NCBI GenBank assembly: GCA_028711905.1
Contig: JAQTRI010000121.1
Coordinates: 1 to 9,298, forward strand
From: Candidatus Wallbacteria bacterium
GTDB lineage: Bacteria; Muiribacteriota; JAQTZZ01
Reading direction: 5' to 3'
DNA: 9,298 nucleotides
The position numbers and the translations under genes are program-made. Position 1 is the stretch's first letter. Each line of letters begins with the position of its first letter. A model generated the notes under the pieces. That model did not search any database. It was given only the letters and a program-made list of their open reading frames with translations, and was not told the DNA's origin. Below, piece by piece: positions 1 to 5,676 of this stretch.

Positions 1-2414
1 GCAGCCAGCCCGGCAGTATGCCTTCTGACGGATTCAAACAGCGGATGCCCTGGTGTAACCCATTCCAATTTATTCTTGTCCGCTGTTTCTCGGTCCGTAG
101 AACATCTCGGATACTTGTTTGCCAGAGTGCCGAACTTCCAGTCATTATCCCTCTCATAACGATGAAGTAATGATGGAATCGCTCCGGGTTCAAATGCGTG
201 AGACATTGCCGTAACAGTCTTGATCTCCAATCCGGCATGCGCAGCAGCCCCGGAAAGAAACCTGTATATCGATTCCGGTACCATTCTACGCTCCTGCGCC
301 ATGGCCTTGCGCTCTACAAGCATAGCCAGGTTCAGTTTTCTGGTCGCCAGGCCTTCCAATGCGTTGCGGCAGATGTTTTTGAAATCCTGTTCATCAACAT
401 TTTTCAGAATCCTGTCTTCCAGATCAGCGTCACCAAGCTTGCCGGCGTAATAATCGCGCAGAACCCTCTCAACATGAGCTGCTGGCAGCACTTCCCCGAC
501 CACATTGAAAACAGCGTCATCCTCAAGTGCGTCTCGAATCTTCTGGAGTTTTTCAAGAAGCTGCTGCAGGATTTTGCCCTCGATAGTGTTGGTAGCCACA
601 AAGTTAAAGATCAGACAGTCTTTCAGCTGACCGTAACGATGGATACGGCCCATCCTCTGCTCTAAGCGGTTTGGATTCCAGGGTATGTCATAGTTGAACA
701 GAACATGGCAGAACTGCAGGTTGATACCTTCGCCTGCTGCTTCTGTTGCCACCAGAATCTGGAAACCGCCTTCCTTGAACTGCTGCTCTGCATGAAGCCT
801 GGTCCCAGTTTCGTCCCTTGAGCCGGATTTCATGCTTCCATGGATACAGCCGACACTGAAGCCCCATTCCTTAAACTTACTCATCAGATAGTCAAGAGTA
901 TCCCTGAACTCTGTGAAGATCAGCAGTTGCTTATTATGATCTTCAAAGAAGCCCTGCTCATGGAGCAATTCTTCCAGCTTGGCAAGTTTGGCTTCAGCAT
1001 TAGCATTCTCAACCAGCTTGGCTTGTTCAGCCAACAACTTCAAATTGCTGATTTCTTCTAAAACCTGTTCCCTTTTGCCTGATAGCGTAATTGCATCAAG
1101 CAGTCTTTCGAATTTATCGCGATCAAAGTCTTCCATTTCATCCAGTTCTTCCTGGGTAGGAAGATCAGGCGGAGCAGTCAGTGATAATTCCAGAGCATTT
1201 TTCAGCCCGTCTTCAAGCCGTTGAGCGCGATTAACAAGGCTCTGCCTTAATGAATAAGTGCTTGACGCTAAGCGTCTTTGATAAAGAGACATCAGGAATC
1301 CGACTGCTCTGGCTCTGGGATTACCTTCCTGGGCAGCGGCAGCAGCGCTTTGCGCCTTTACGAAGATGGTGACATCACGGTAAAGATCACGCTCTATTCC
1401 ATCAATCTGAAAATCGGCAGTCTTAGTGATGCGCTTGGTAAAGATTTTCTTAGCTGCCCATGTGCCGTCAGCCATCTGTTCAGGAAAATAAACCATAGCC
1501 TCCTTTGTGCGGCGCAGATAAAACGGAGCTCTCCTGTTGGCCATGGCTTGATTGATGGATTTGATATCAGCGAAAGCGTCCCGGTCCAGAAGTTGCAGAA
1601 ACAGGCTGAAGTTTACAGGGTCTCCCTTATGCGGAGTGGCTGTGAGCAGAAGCAGATGATCGGAATTCTCCCGCAGATATTCACCGAGCGCATAGCGCGC
1701 AGTTTTTGCAGCAGGCGGGGACCAGGACATGCGATGCGCTTCATCAACGATTGTCAGATCCCAGCGCACTTGTTTGAGTCCCGGCATGATTTCATATCTC
1801 TTGGCAAGATCAAGGGAAGTGATGATTTTTTTCTGCTTCAGCCATTGGTTTTCTCCATACTGTTCTCGGAGGTCGTGGCCTTTCATCACATGGAACTGAA
1901 CCCCGAACTTATCCTTGAGTTCCCGCTGCCATTGAAAGGACAGATTGGCAGGGCATACGATCAGGATCTGCTCAGCCATACCTCTCAGTTCAAGTTCGCG
2001 GATCAGAAGCCCAGCCATGATCGTTTTGCCGGCTCCGGCATCGTCGGCAAGCAGAAACCTGATCCTGGCCAGTTTTAACAGGTAGTCATACACGGCCTCA
2101 AGCTGATGAGGTAAAGGATCGACTTTGGACACTGAAAGTCCGAAGTAGGGATCGAACTCCCATGCAATACCCAATGAATGCGCTTGGATACCCAGTCTGA
2201 GAAGCTCTGGATTTCCAATATAGCTCAGGTTAGTATCAAGAATGGTTAACGATTCAAGATCCTTGGCTTTCAAGGACACTTTACGGAATTTCTCACTTTT
2301 TAATCCGACTAAACCAACCTGCCAGGACTCAATGCCAGTGGCACGGATAGATTCGATTTTCATCGGCTCGTCGAACAACGGTCCTTTAAGGATCTGCCCT
2401 TCTCTTAGTTCCAA
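1..2414 (-). CDS. SNF2-family helicase, DrmD-like defence helicase (partial, C-terminus beyond window)
   Basis: An open frame of 804 codons runs off the left edge of the window. Numbered from the TTG start, the Walker A motif DDAGAGKT is at about 124-131, DEAH at 224-227, TATPH at 258-262, LLIFTEF at about 497-503, ATEAAGEGINLQ at 556-567 and the arginine-finger motif RLEQRMGRIHRYGQ at 583-596. This is a complete SNF2/RapA-type superfamily 2 ATPase core, expected to move along DNA using ATP. The opening ELREGQILKGPL resembles the start of large helicases in class 1 DISARM (DrmD) and in DUF1156/DUF499 methylase-linked loci; which applies cannot be decided without the genes beyond position 1. 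Start choice: TTG at 2414 follows GAAGGCAGG at good spacing and keeps that N-terminal motif. The first ATG, at 2363, would remove it and has no ribosome site. The gene overlaps the upstream gene by 10 nt, which suggests coupling. The missing part is probably several hundred residues. Confidence 0.9.
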   Translation of the reverse strand, partial: MELREGQILKGPLFDEPMKIESIRATGIESWQVGLVGLKSEKFRKVSLKAKDLESLTILDTNLSYIGNPELLRLGIQAHSLGIAWEFDPYFGLSVSKVDPLPHQLEAVYDYLLKLARIRFLLADDAGAGKTIMAGLLIRELELRGMAEQILIVCPANLSFQWQRELKDKFGVQFHVMKGHDLREQYGENQWLKQKKIITSLDLAKRYEIMPGLKQVRWDLTIVDEAHRMSWSPPAAKTARYALGEYLRENSDHLLLLTATPHKGDPVNFSLFLQLLDRDAFADIKSINQAMANRRAPFYLRRTKEAMVYFPEQMADGTWAAKKIFTKRITKTADFQIDGIERDLYRDVTIFVKAQSAAAAAQEGNPRARAVGFLMSLYQRRLASSTYSLRQSLVNRAQRLEDGLKNALELSLTAPPDLPTQEELDEMEDFDRDKFERLLDAITLSGKREQVLEEISNLKLLAEQAKLVENANAEAKLAKLEELLHEQGFFEDHNKQLLIFTEFRDTLDYLMSKFKEWGFSVGCIHGSMKSGSRDETGTRLHAEQQFKEGGFQILVATEAAGEGINLQFCHVLFNYDIPWNPNRLEQRMGRIHRYGQLKDCLIFNFVATNTIEGKILQQLLEKLQKIRDALEDDAVFNVVGEVLPAAHVERVLRDYYAGKLGDADLEDRILKNVDEQDFKNICRNALEGLATRKLNLAMLVERKAMAQERRMVPESIYRFLSGAAAHAGLEIKTVTAMSHAFEPGAIPSLLHRYERDNDWKFGTLANKYPRCSTDRETADKNKLEWVTPGHPLFESVRRHTAGLA

Positions 2415-3361
2415 TGGAACCTGCCTTCGTTTAATGTATATATTTCTGCGATATCTTCTAATGAGCCGATGCGGATCATAACAGGTTTCTCAGCTTGTTT
2501 ACCAGTGGGTGGCAGCCAAATCATTCTGTGCTCTTTTTGATAAGCAAATTTAAAGTCTTTGGCATTTGCAGGATCATGTGCTGTTTTGAAATTCTCCTCG
2601 GGTTCGAAAGGATCATAATAATACACCTGAAAGTCCCAAAAGTTGTAGTCCTGAAAAATACTATGTTTTATTCTTTCGACCCTCTTAATGAAAACTTCTG
2701 GATTGTGTATGACCAAGCATGCATCAGCTTGAAAATCGTAAAACAGAGTGTTATCGAATACTCTCGATAAACAGAATAAATAGTAATCAGTTGGAATGGA
2801 CCGGGTGTGTTTAAGATATCCCATTGCAGGGATTTTGGTTCCATCTTCAAAAGTGATACTTACTGAATCACTGTCTATGTAATTGTGCCTGTTAAGTTCA
2901 TCATCCTGCCTGGAATCTTCCAAATCTTTTTTTGCATACGCAGTTGCTGGGGAAATTCTGAACTCACCAAGGGAAAGCATCTTTTCGACATGCTTCCTCT
3001 TCCCATATTTAACTAGTATTTTCCCGCCCCTATAGTTTTGAGGTGCCAGAATTGGTTTTTGGCTTGCCAGTTGTTTATACGATGAATCTATTGTTTCTAC
3101 TCCAATGCATCTTTCTTTGAACTCAGTTAGGGTGAGATACTCTTTTCGTAGCCAATACCATGAACTTGACCAGACAGAAATCGGTATTTTATTCCCATCT
3201 GCATTTACAAAAGCCAGCATATTACGCTGAATTTCTTTTAAACGACTGATCAATTGATCTTTGGTTAAATGCTTTAGATATCGATTAAAAATGAATTCGT
3301 CATCATATTTGTCCTGTTCGAAATCGAAATCGCTTCTATATTTCATACGCAACAAAGTCAC
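2405..3361 (-). CDS. Hypothetical protein, 318 aa, candidate accessory gene of the helicase locus
   Basis: I do not recognise a named function. The protein is soluble, without signal peptide or membrane segment. Its N-terminal 100 residues are charged and helical. A second region has the pattern KYG...H at 118-124, RISPATAY at 135-142 and RQDDE at 151-155, then YYLFCLS at 193-199, YQKEHRMIW at 274-282 and IGSLEDIAEIY at 298-308. The layout (a 'living conditions' style R-I-S-P segment, a C-L-S strand, then K/Q-E-x-R) recalls DUF2971-like and related proteins that often sit near defence genes, but this is a weak visual resemblance. The GTG start is chosen because AGGA lies 7 nt upstream; the in-frame ATG at 3346 has no such site. 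The last 10 nt overlap the helicase start, so the two are probably co-expressed. It is the first gene of that pair, with a repeat-rich gap upstream. Confidence 0.82.
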   Translation of the reverse strand: MTLLRMKYRSDFDFEQDKYDDEFIFNRYLKHLTKDQLISRLKEIQRNMLAFVNADGNKIPISVWSSSWYWLRKEYLTLTEFKERCIGVETIDSSYKQLASQKPILAPQNYRGGKILVKYGKRKHVEKMLSLGEFRISPATAYAKKDLEDSRQDDELNRHNYIDSDSVSITFEDGTKIPAMGYLKHTRSIPTDYYLFCLSRVFDNTLFYDFQADACLVIHNPEVFIKRVERIKHSIFQDYNFWDFQVYYYDPFEPEENFKTAHDPANAKDFKFAYQKEHRMIWLPPTGKQAEKPVMIRIGSLEDIAEIYTLNEGRFHWN

Positions 3362-3373
3362 TGGGTTGTCCTA

Positions 3374-3405
3374 AAGAAAAATAAAGATGAATACAAAGTC
3401 ATTAT
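3374..3405 (-). promoter_or_regulatory. Possible sigma-70-like promoter for the 318-aa gene/helicase pair
   Basis: Upstream of the GTG start on the minus strand is TTGAAT, then about 18 nt, then TTTATT, inside an AT-rich stretch. The -35 box is fair and the -10 box matches only four of six consensus positions. It is the only plausible promoter seen before this gene pair, and no operator-like symmetry surrounds it. Confidence 0.25.
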
Positions 3406-3450
3406 TCAATTGCCTCTTTGCTCGATTTTTCTAGCTCTCTGCTCCCGCAC

Positions 3451-3555
3451 CTACCACGCCAGCAACCTCCCGGCCTTTTTCTTGTTCGTGCCGCCCCACT
3501 GCTTGAAGAAAAACGGCACATTGTTTCTGACGCACAGATTTCTGCATATCAACCA
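3451..3555 (-). pseudogene. C-terminal relic of a phage Gp37/Gp68-like (DUF5131) protein
   Basis: Between the stops at 3556-3558 and 3451-3453 the minus strand encodes 34 residues including VPFFFKQWGGTNKKKAGRLL. The family as I know it ends with a segment of the form VPFFFKQWGG..KK..GR.L followed by G-R-x-(Y/W)-x-x-(F/M)P. The relic stops soon after RLL (AW then a TAG stop), so that last part is lost. No frame upstream restores the long N-terminal part, which in the family carries the radical-SAM-like cysteines. It is therefore a fossil, not a small gene. DUF5131 genes occur in prophages and defence-associated islands, which fits the neighbouring helicase locus. The identification rests on one short conserved motif recalled from memory. 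Confidence 0.55.
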
Positions 3556-3603
3556 TTACATTTTACCTCGTATTCCGTCAACTGTACAGGATTGGCTTCT
3601 ATC

Positions 3604-3650
3604 TTTGGCGGGGACCCGGCTTCACAGTCAGTTGCGCCGGGCAGACAGGT
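3604..3650 (+). repeat. 47-bp dispersed repeat, copy 1 (GGGGACCCGGCTTCACAGTC type)
   Basis: This 47-bp stretch recurs at 4753-4799 with only four base differences. It begins TTTGGCGGGGACCCGGCTTC and shares the TTTGGYGGGGAC opening with the left arms of the 49-bp inverted-repeat elements, so it looks like a diverged member or flanking module of that family. Confidence 0.85.
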
Positions 3651-3668
3651 CAATTAACAGATCCCCAC

Positions 3669-3689
3669 CAGGGAACAACCAGTCCCCGG
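3669..3689 (+). repeat. Solo half-element (right arm, AACC variant)
   Basis: The arm ACAACCAGTCCCC at 3675-3687 is identical to the right arm of the variant element at 5616-5664. A GATCCCCACC stretch lies just before it, but no matching GGGGACAGGTTGT left arm is present, so this is an isolated half. Confidence 0.8.
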
Positions 3690-3719
3690 TGGTTGGTTGG
3701 CGGGGACCCTGGCTTTGGT

Positions 3720-3768
3720 GGGGACAGGCCGTAAAGAATAACTTAGGATTTGGGCACGGCCAGTCCCC
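3720..3768 (+). repeat. 49-bp REPIN-like inverted repeat, copy A
   Basis: The left arm GGGGACAGGCCGT (3720-3732) and right arm ACGGCCAGTCCCC (3756-3768) are complementary at 12 of 13 positions, the exception being a central A-A mismatch. The spacer is 23 nt. The 5' flank CCCTGGCTTTGGT is shared with copy C1. The folded form would be a strong GC-rich hairpin on either strand. Confidence 0.9.
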
Positions 3769-3784
3769 GGAGCCTTGCGGACGC

Positions 3785-3973
3785 GTAAACAAGTCTTGCC
3801 GGCATGTAAACAAGTCTTCCCGCGATGTAAACAAGTCTTCCCGCAACGTAAACAGGTCTTCCCGGCAGGTAAACAAGTCTTCCCGCGGCGTAAACAAGTC
3901 TTCCCGGCAGGTAAACAAGTCTTGCCGCGATGTAAACAAGTCTTCCCGCCGCGTAAACAGGTCTTCCGGCAGC
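3785..3973. repeat. Nine-unit tandem repeat, 21-bp period
   Basis: Nine consecutive 21-bp units run without spacers. Each reads GTAAACAAGTCTTCCCG plus four variable bases; units 4 and 9 have GTAAACAGG and units 1 and 7 have CTTGCC. Because 21 is a multiple of three, several frames stay open. On the minus strand one frame gives the heptad R-E-D-L-F-T-x, with x being S, C, P, L or R. The flanking sequence does not look like a gene in that frame and runs straight into copy A of the inverted repeat. It is most likely a minisatellite-like array, 75 nt downstream of the 204-aa gene. Confidence 0.95.
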
Positions 3974-4048
3974 AGGCGGCCAGGCCCTGAGAGTGCCACA
4001 CCCGATTCGTCCGCACCCTCAAAGCCCAAATCTGCCTGCCATTCTTCG

Positions 4049-4663
4049 TTAAACGATGTACTTGTCCAGTTCAGTGGATGTTCTCCCGAGCTTGTACTTG
4101 AGGTAAAAGATCATCTCAGTGGCGTCATCGCGCATTTCGTCCCTGAGCGCGTACTTCTGCTCATTGGCAAGCTTCTTGTCCGCAGCCAGAGACATGGCCT
4201 GCTCGTCCAGCTTGATGAATTCCTCGATCTTGGGCAGCATAGCCTGACCGGCCGCGGAAAGCACCTTGTCTCCGCCGGCGTTGGCGATCAGGGCGTCAGC
4301 CAGCTTGCGCATGTAACCCGCGAACTCCTGCTTGTCCTCGGGAACTCCGCCCTTGATGCTGAACCGCTCGATCTCCTCAGGCGTTCTCATAAGCTTGTAC
4401 TTGAGATAGATGCGATGATGCACGACCGCCTCGCTCAAATCGTCCCGCAGATCGTACTTTTTCTGGTTGACCAGCTTCTTGTCAGCTGCGATCTGGGCGG
4501 CCCGCTCATCGAGCTTGATGAAGCTCTCAACCTTTTCCAGCATGGCTTGCCCGGCTTTGACAAGCAACTCGTCGCCCCGGCTGTTTTCGATCAGGGCATC
4601 AGCGAACTTGCGGATGAACCCCGCCAGCTCCTGATTGTCAGACGGAACCAGTTTACTAGCCAT
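4049..4663 (-). CDS. Internally duplicated helical protein, 204 aa, unknown function
   Basis: I do not recognise this family. The protein consists almost wholly of two copies of one 97-residue module: residues 7-103 and 108-204, joined by KGGV. By ungapped hand alignment 53 of 97 positions are identical. The best-kept blocks are AGQAML, F-I-K-L-D-E, AADKKL and YLKYKL. Composition is rich in A, L, K, E and D with no prolines inside the predicted helices, so an all-helical fold, perhaps a two-lobed bundle, is likely. There is no signal peptide, membrane segment or metal-binding cluster. The ATG at 4663 is chosen because AAGGAG lies about 7 nt upstream; a longer frame to 4699 would read through that site. 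It appears to be a single-gene unit flanked by repeats on both sides. Nothing indicates its role. Confidence 0.85.
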   Translation of the reverse strand: MASKLVPSDNQELAGFIRKFADALIENSRGDELLVKAGQAMLEKVESFIKLDERAAQIAADKKLVNQKKYDLRDDLSEAVVHHRIYLKYKLMRTPEEIERFSIKGGVPEDKQEFAGYMRKLADALIANAGGDKVLSAAGQAMLPKIEEFIKLDEQAMSLAADKKLANEQKYALRDEMRDDATEMIFYLKYKLGRTSTELDKYIV

Positions 4664-4675
4664 GTGCACTCCTTT

Positions 4676-4711
4676 TTCGCCTTGCGGCGGTTTTTTCACC
4701 CTTGCGGGTGT
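4676..4711. promoter_or_regulatory. Tandem mini-hairpins in the leader of the 204-aa gene
   Basis: On the minus strand two small hairpins follow each other just before the AAGGAG ribosome site: CACCCGCAAGGGTG and CGCCGCAAGGCG, each followed by a run of A. They share CCGCAAGG and look like a local duplication. On the plus strand the same bases read as two stems followed by T-runs (GTTTTTT and TTATTT), resembling weak terminators, although no plus-strand gene needs one. They may modulate the downstream gene's leader. Confidence 0.4.
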
Positions 4712-4752
4712 TATTTACGAACGCTCTTGAAACACTTTTTTACCATGCCGGC

Positions 4753-4799
4753 TTTGGTGGGGACCCGGCTTCACAGTCGGTTACGCCGGGCAGGCAGGT
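4753..4799 (+). repeat. 47-bp dispersed repeat, copy 2
   Basis: This matches copy 1 at 3604-3650 in the same orientation with four substitutions. It lies 18 bp before 49-bp element B, whereas copy 1 lies about 70 bp before element A. The pairing suggests that a composite block was copied. Confidence 0.85.
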
Positions 4800-4817
4800 G
4801 GTGCTTCTGCCTTTGGT

Positions 4818-4866
4818 GGGGACAGGCCGTAAAGAATAACTGTAGATTTGGGCACGGCCAGTCCCC
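4818..4866 (+). repeat. 49-bp REPIN-like inverted repeat, copy B
   Basis: Both 13-nt arms are identical to those of copy A, and the 23-nt spacer differs from that of A at only a few positions (AAAGAATAAC shared). It marks the exact point where RAYT homology stops. Confidence 0.9.
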
Positions 4867-4883
4867 GGAGCCTGCAATGACAG

Positions 4884-4989
4884 CACCCAATGTAGGGGCG
4901 ACCCTCGTGGTCGCCCTAATCGTGGGGTCATCGCCCGGATGGTGGGCGGCCACAAGGGCCGCCCACCTACGGGTTTATCGCATTGGGTG
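4884..4989. repeat. Inverted pair of GTAG-type REP hairpins inside the RAYT relic
   Basis: Hairpin 1 on the plus strand is GTAG then GGGCGACC, loop CTCGT, GGTCGCCC (4892-4916). Hairpin 2 on the minus strand is GTAG then an 11-bp perfect stem GGTGGGCGGCC/GGCCGCCCACC with a 5-nt loop (stem-loop at 4941-4967). A GTAG tetranucleotide at the foot of a hairpin is the known signature of RAYT-recognised REPs. The two face each other and are bracketed by CACCCAATG (4884-4892) and CATTGGGTG (4981-4989). This family differs from the GGGGACAGGCC elements. Part of it doubles as RAYT coding sequence (RATTRVAPTLG). Confidence 0.85.
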
Positions 4990-5338
4990 ATGCAGATGAT
5001 GCCGTGAAAATGATTGGGCATGATCGTGTATGCGTCCAGTTCAATCCCGGGAAATCTGCCGGTCAAACCCTGCCAGGCCAGTTCCACCATCGCGCCTGCG
5101 TCATTCATCCGCATTTCACTGTCAGATACCCTGGCGAACAGGCATTGATGATTTTTCACGCACAGCGTCACGAAATACGCCCCCTGTTGCGAATAATCAT
5201 AGCCGCGAAGTCGCAACGGTTTGCGGGTGCGGATATCCAGCGTTTTCCTGTCAGGCATCAGACCCAATCTTTCCCGCCTCCTGCCGTGTCAGCCCCGAGC
5301 TGCATACATAGATCTTAGGATCGAAACAAGGTTTTGTC

Positions 5339-5378
5339 TGTAGTAAAATTACTACAAATTTGTAGTAATTTTACTACA
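5339..5378. promoter_or_regulatory. Perfect 40-bp AT-rich palindrome, operator-like
   Basis: The sequence is its own reverse complement over all 40 bases. It is built from four 8-mers: TGTAGTAA, AA, TTACTACA, AATT, TGTAGTAA, TT, TTACTACA. Each half is itself an 18-bp near-palindrome. It lies 71 bp upstream of the RAYT start and 9 bp beyond a weak TTGTTT/17/TATGCA promoter candidate. Two adjacent dimer-binding sites for a repressor are the simplest reading. The inner TACTACA...TGTAGTA recalls BlaI/MecI operators but with a 4-bp instead of a 2-bp centre, and no such regulator gene is in the window. Confidence 0.75.
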
Positions 5379-5520
5379 AGCGAGTCAGATATCGCTTTTC
5401 AGCAACCTGTTATGAAAGTGCCTTTTAGAAAATAAAATATGAAATATTTTTTGGTGGCTGGTAGCGTAACCAATCACCACCACCAGATCAGCGTCAGTGC
5501 CGGGATCATTTGCCAATTGC
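5379..5520. other. Non-coding gap between palindrome and repeat cluster
   Basis: Together with the RAYT leader (5268-5338) this AT-rich stretch carries no convincing gene on either strand. A minus-strand frame gives TDADLVVVIGYA, but it is continuous with repeat-derived translation upstream, has no start with a ribosome site and matches nothing I can name. Confidence 0.5.
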
Positions 5521-5542
5521 TGGCGGGGACCCTGGCTTTGGT

Positions 5543-5591
5543 GGGGACAGGCCGTGGTTTGGGCAGAAGGATCTGGGCACGGCCAGTCCCC
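5543..5591 (+). repeat. 49-bp REPIN-like inverted repeat, copy C1
   Basis: The arms GGGGACAGGCCGT (5543-5555) and ACGGCCAGTCCCC (5579-5591) are identical to those of A and B. The 23-nt spacer is largely different in its first half but ends in GGATCTGGGC, matching the GATTTGGGC end of the others. The 35 bp up to and including the left arm are nearly identical to the stretch before and into copy A. Confidence 0.9.
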
Positions 5592-5615
5592 GATGCCCTG
5601 CAGCCTGGCTTTGGC

Positions 5616-5664
5616 GGGGACAGGTTGTAGTTTGGGCAAGGGGATTTGGGAACAACCAGTCCCC
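5616..5664 (+). repeat. 49-bp REPIN-like inverted repeat, copy C2, compensated variant
   Basis: The arms are GGGGACAGGTTGT and ACAACCAGTCCCC. Relative to A, B and C1, CC has become TT in the left arm and GG has become AA in the right arm, so every pair in the stem is kept, as are the central A-A mismatch and the 23-nt spacer length. Confidence 0.9.
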
Positions 5665-5676
5665 GGAGCATGGGTG

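Larger units (their letters stand above)
4740..5267 (-). pseudogene. Truncated REP-associated tyrosine transposase (RAYT, IS200-like Y1 family)
   Basis: The first 95 codons are typical of RAYT proteins: RGYDYSQQGAYFVTLCV at 21-37, then DAYTIMPNHFHGIICI at 78-93 with the metal-binding H-F-H at 86-88. RAYTs are single-strand nucleases of the HUH/Y1 type that act on REP sequences. After about residue 95 the frame reads through repeat DNA to a stop at 4740. In a second frame, 4880-4924 encodes RATTRVAPTLGAVIAG, which matches the next part of RAYT proteins, so a frameshift is likely. Homology then ends where the 49-bp element B begins. The C-terminal half, with the expected catalytic tyrosine, is missing, so the gene is very probably inactive. 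The TTG at 5267 follows AGGAGG by 9 nt; the ATG at 5258 (MPDRKTL) is the alternative. Confidence 0.8.

Noticed and set aside
1278..2078. Plus-strand open frame of 266 codons
   Set aside because: It lies antisense to the helicase core, whose motifs on the minus strand are unmistakable.
3785..3973. CRISPR array
   Set aside because: Units are 21 bp with only four variable bases, so there are no spacers, and no cas gene is present.
3628..4029. 133-aa minus-strand protein with REDLFT heptads
   Set aside because: Its start is a TTG with a poor ribosome site, the two ends are non-homologous, and the last third is translated inverted repeat A and its flanks. It is kept only as a remark on the tandem repeat.
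4884..4989. Target-site duplication of an insertion
   Set aside because: CACCCAATG and CATTGGGTG are inverted, not direct, so they are outer stem arms and not a duplicated target.
3410..4990. Long plus-strand open frame of about 526 codons across the repeat zone
   Set aside because: It is antisense to the 204-aa gene and passes through the tandem array and hairpins. Its translation is repeat-driven (VNKSSR units), with no ribosome site and no recognisable domain.
5339..5378. BlaI/MecI operator
   Set aside because: The inner TACTACA/TGTAGTA half-sites match in sequence but the centre is 4 bp, not 2, and neither a BlaI-type regulator nor a beta-lactamase or copper gene is nearby.
5339..5378. 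Intrinsic transcription terminator
   Set aside because: The stem is AT-rich without a GC core or following T-run, and no gene ends next to it.
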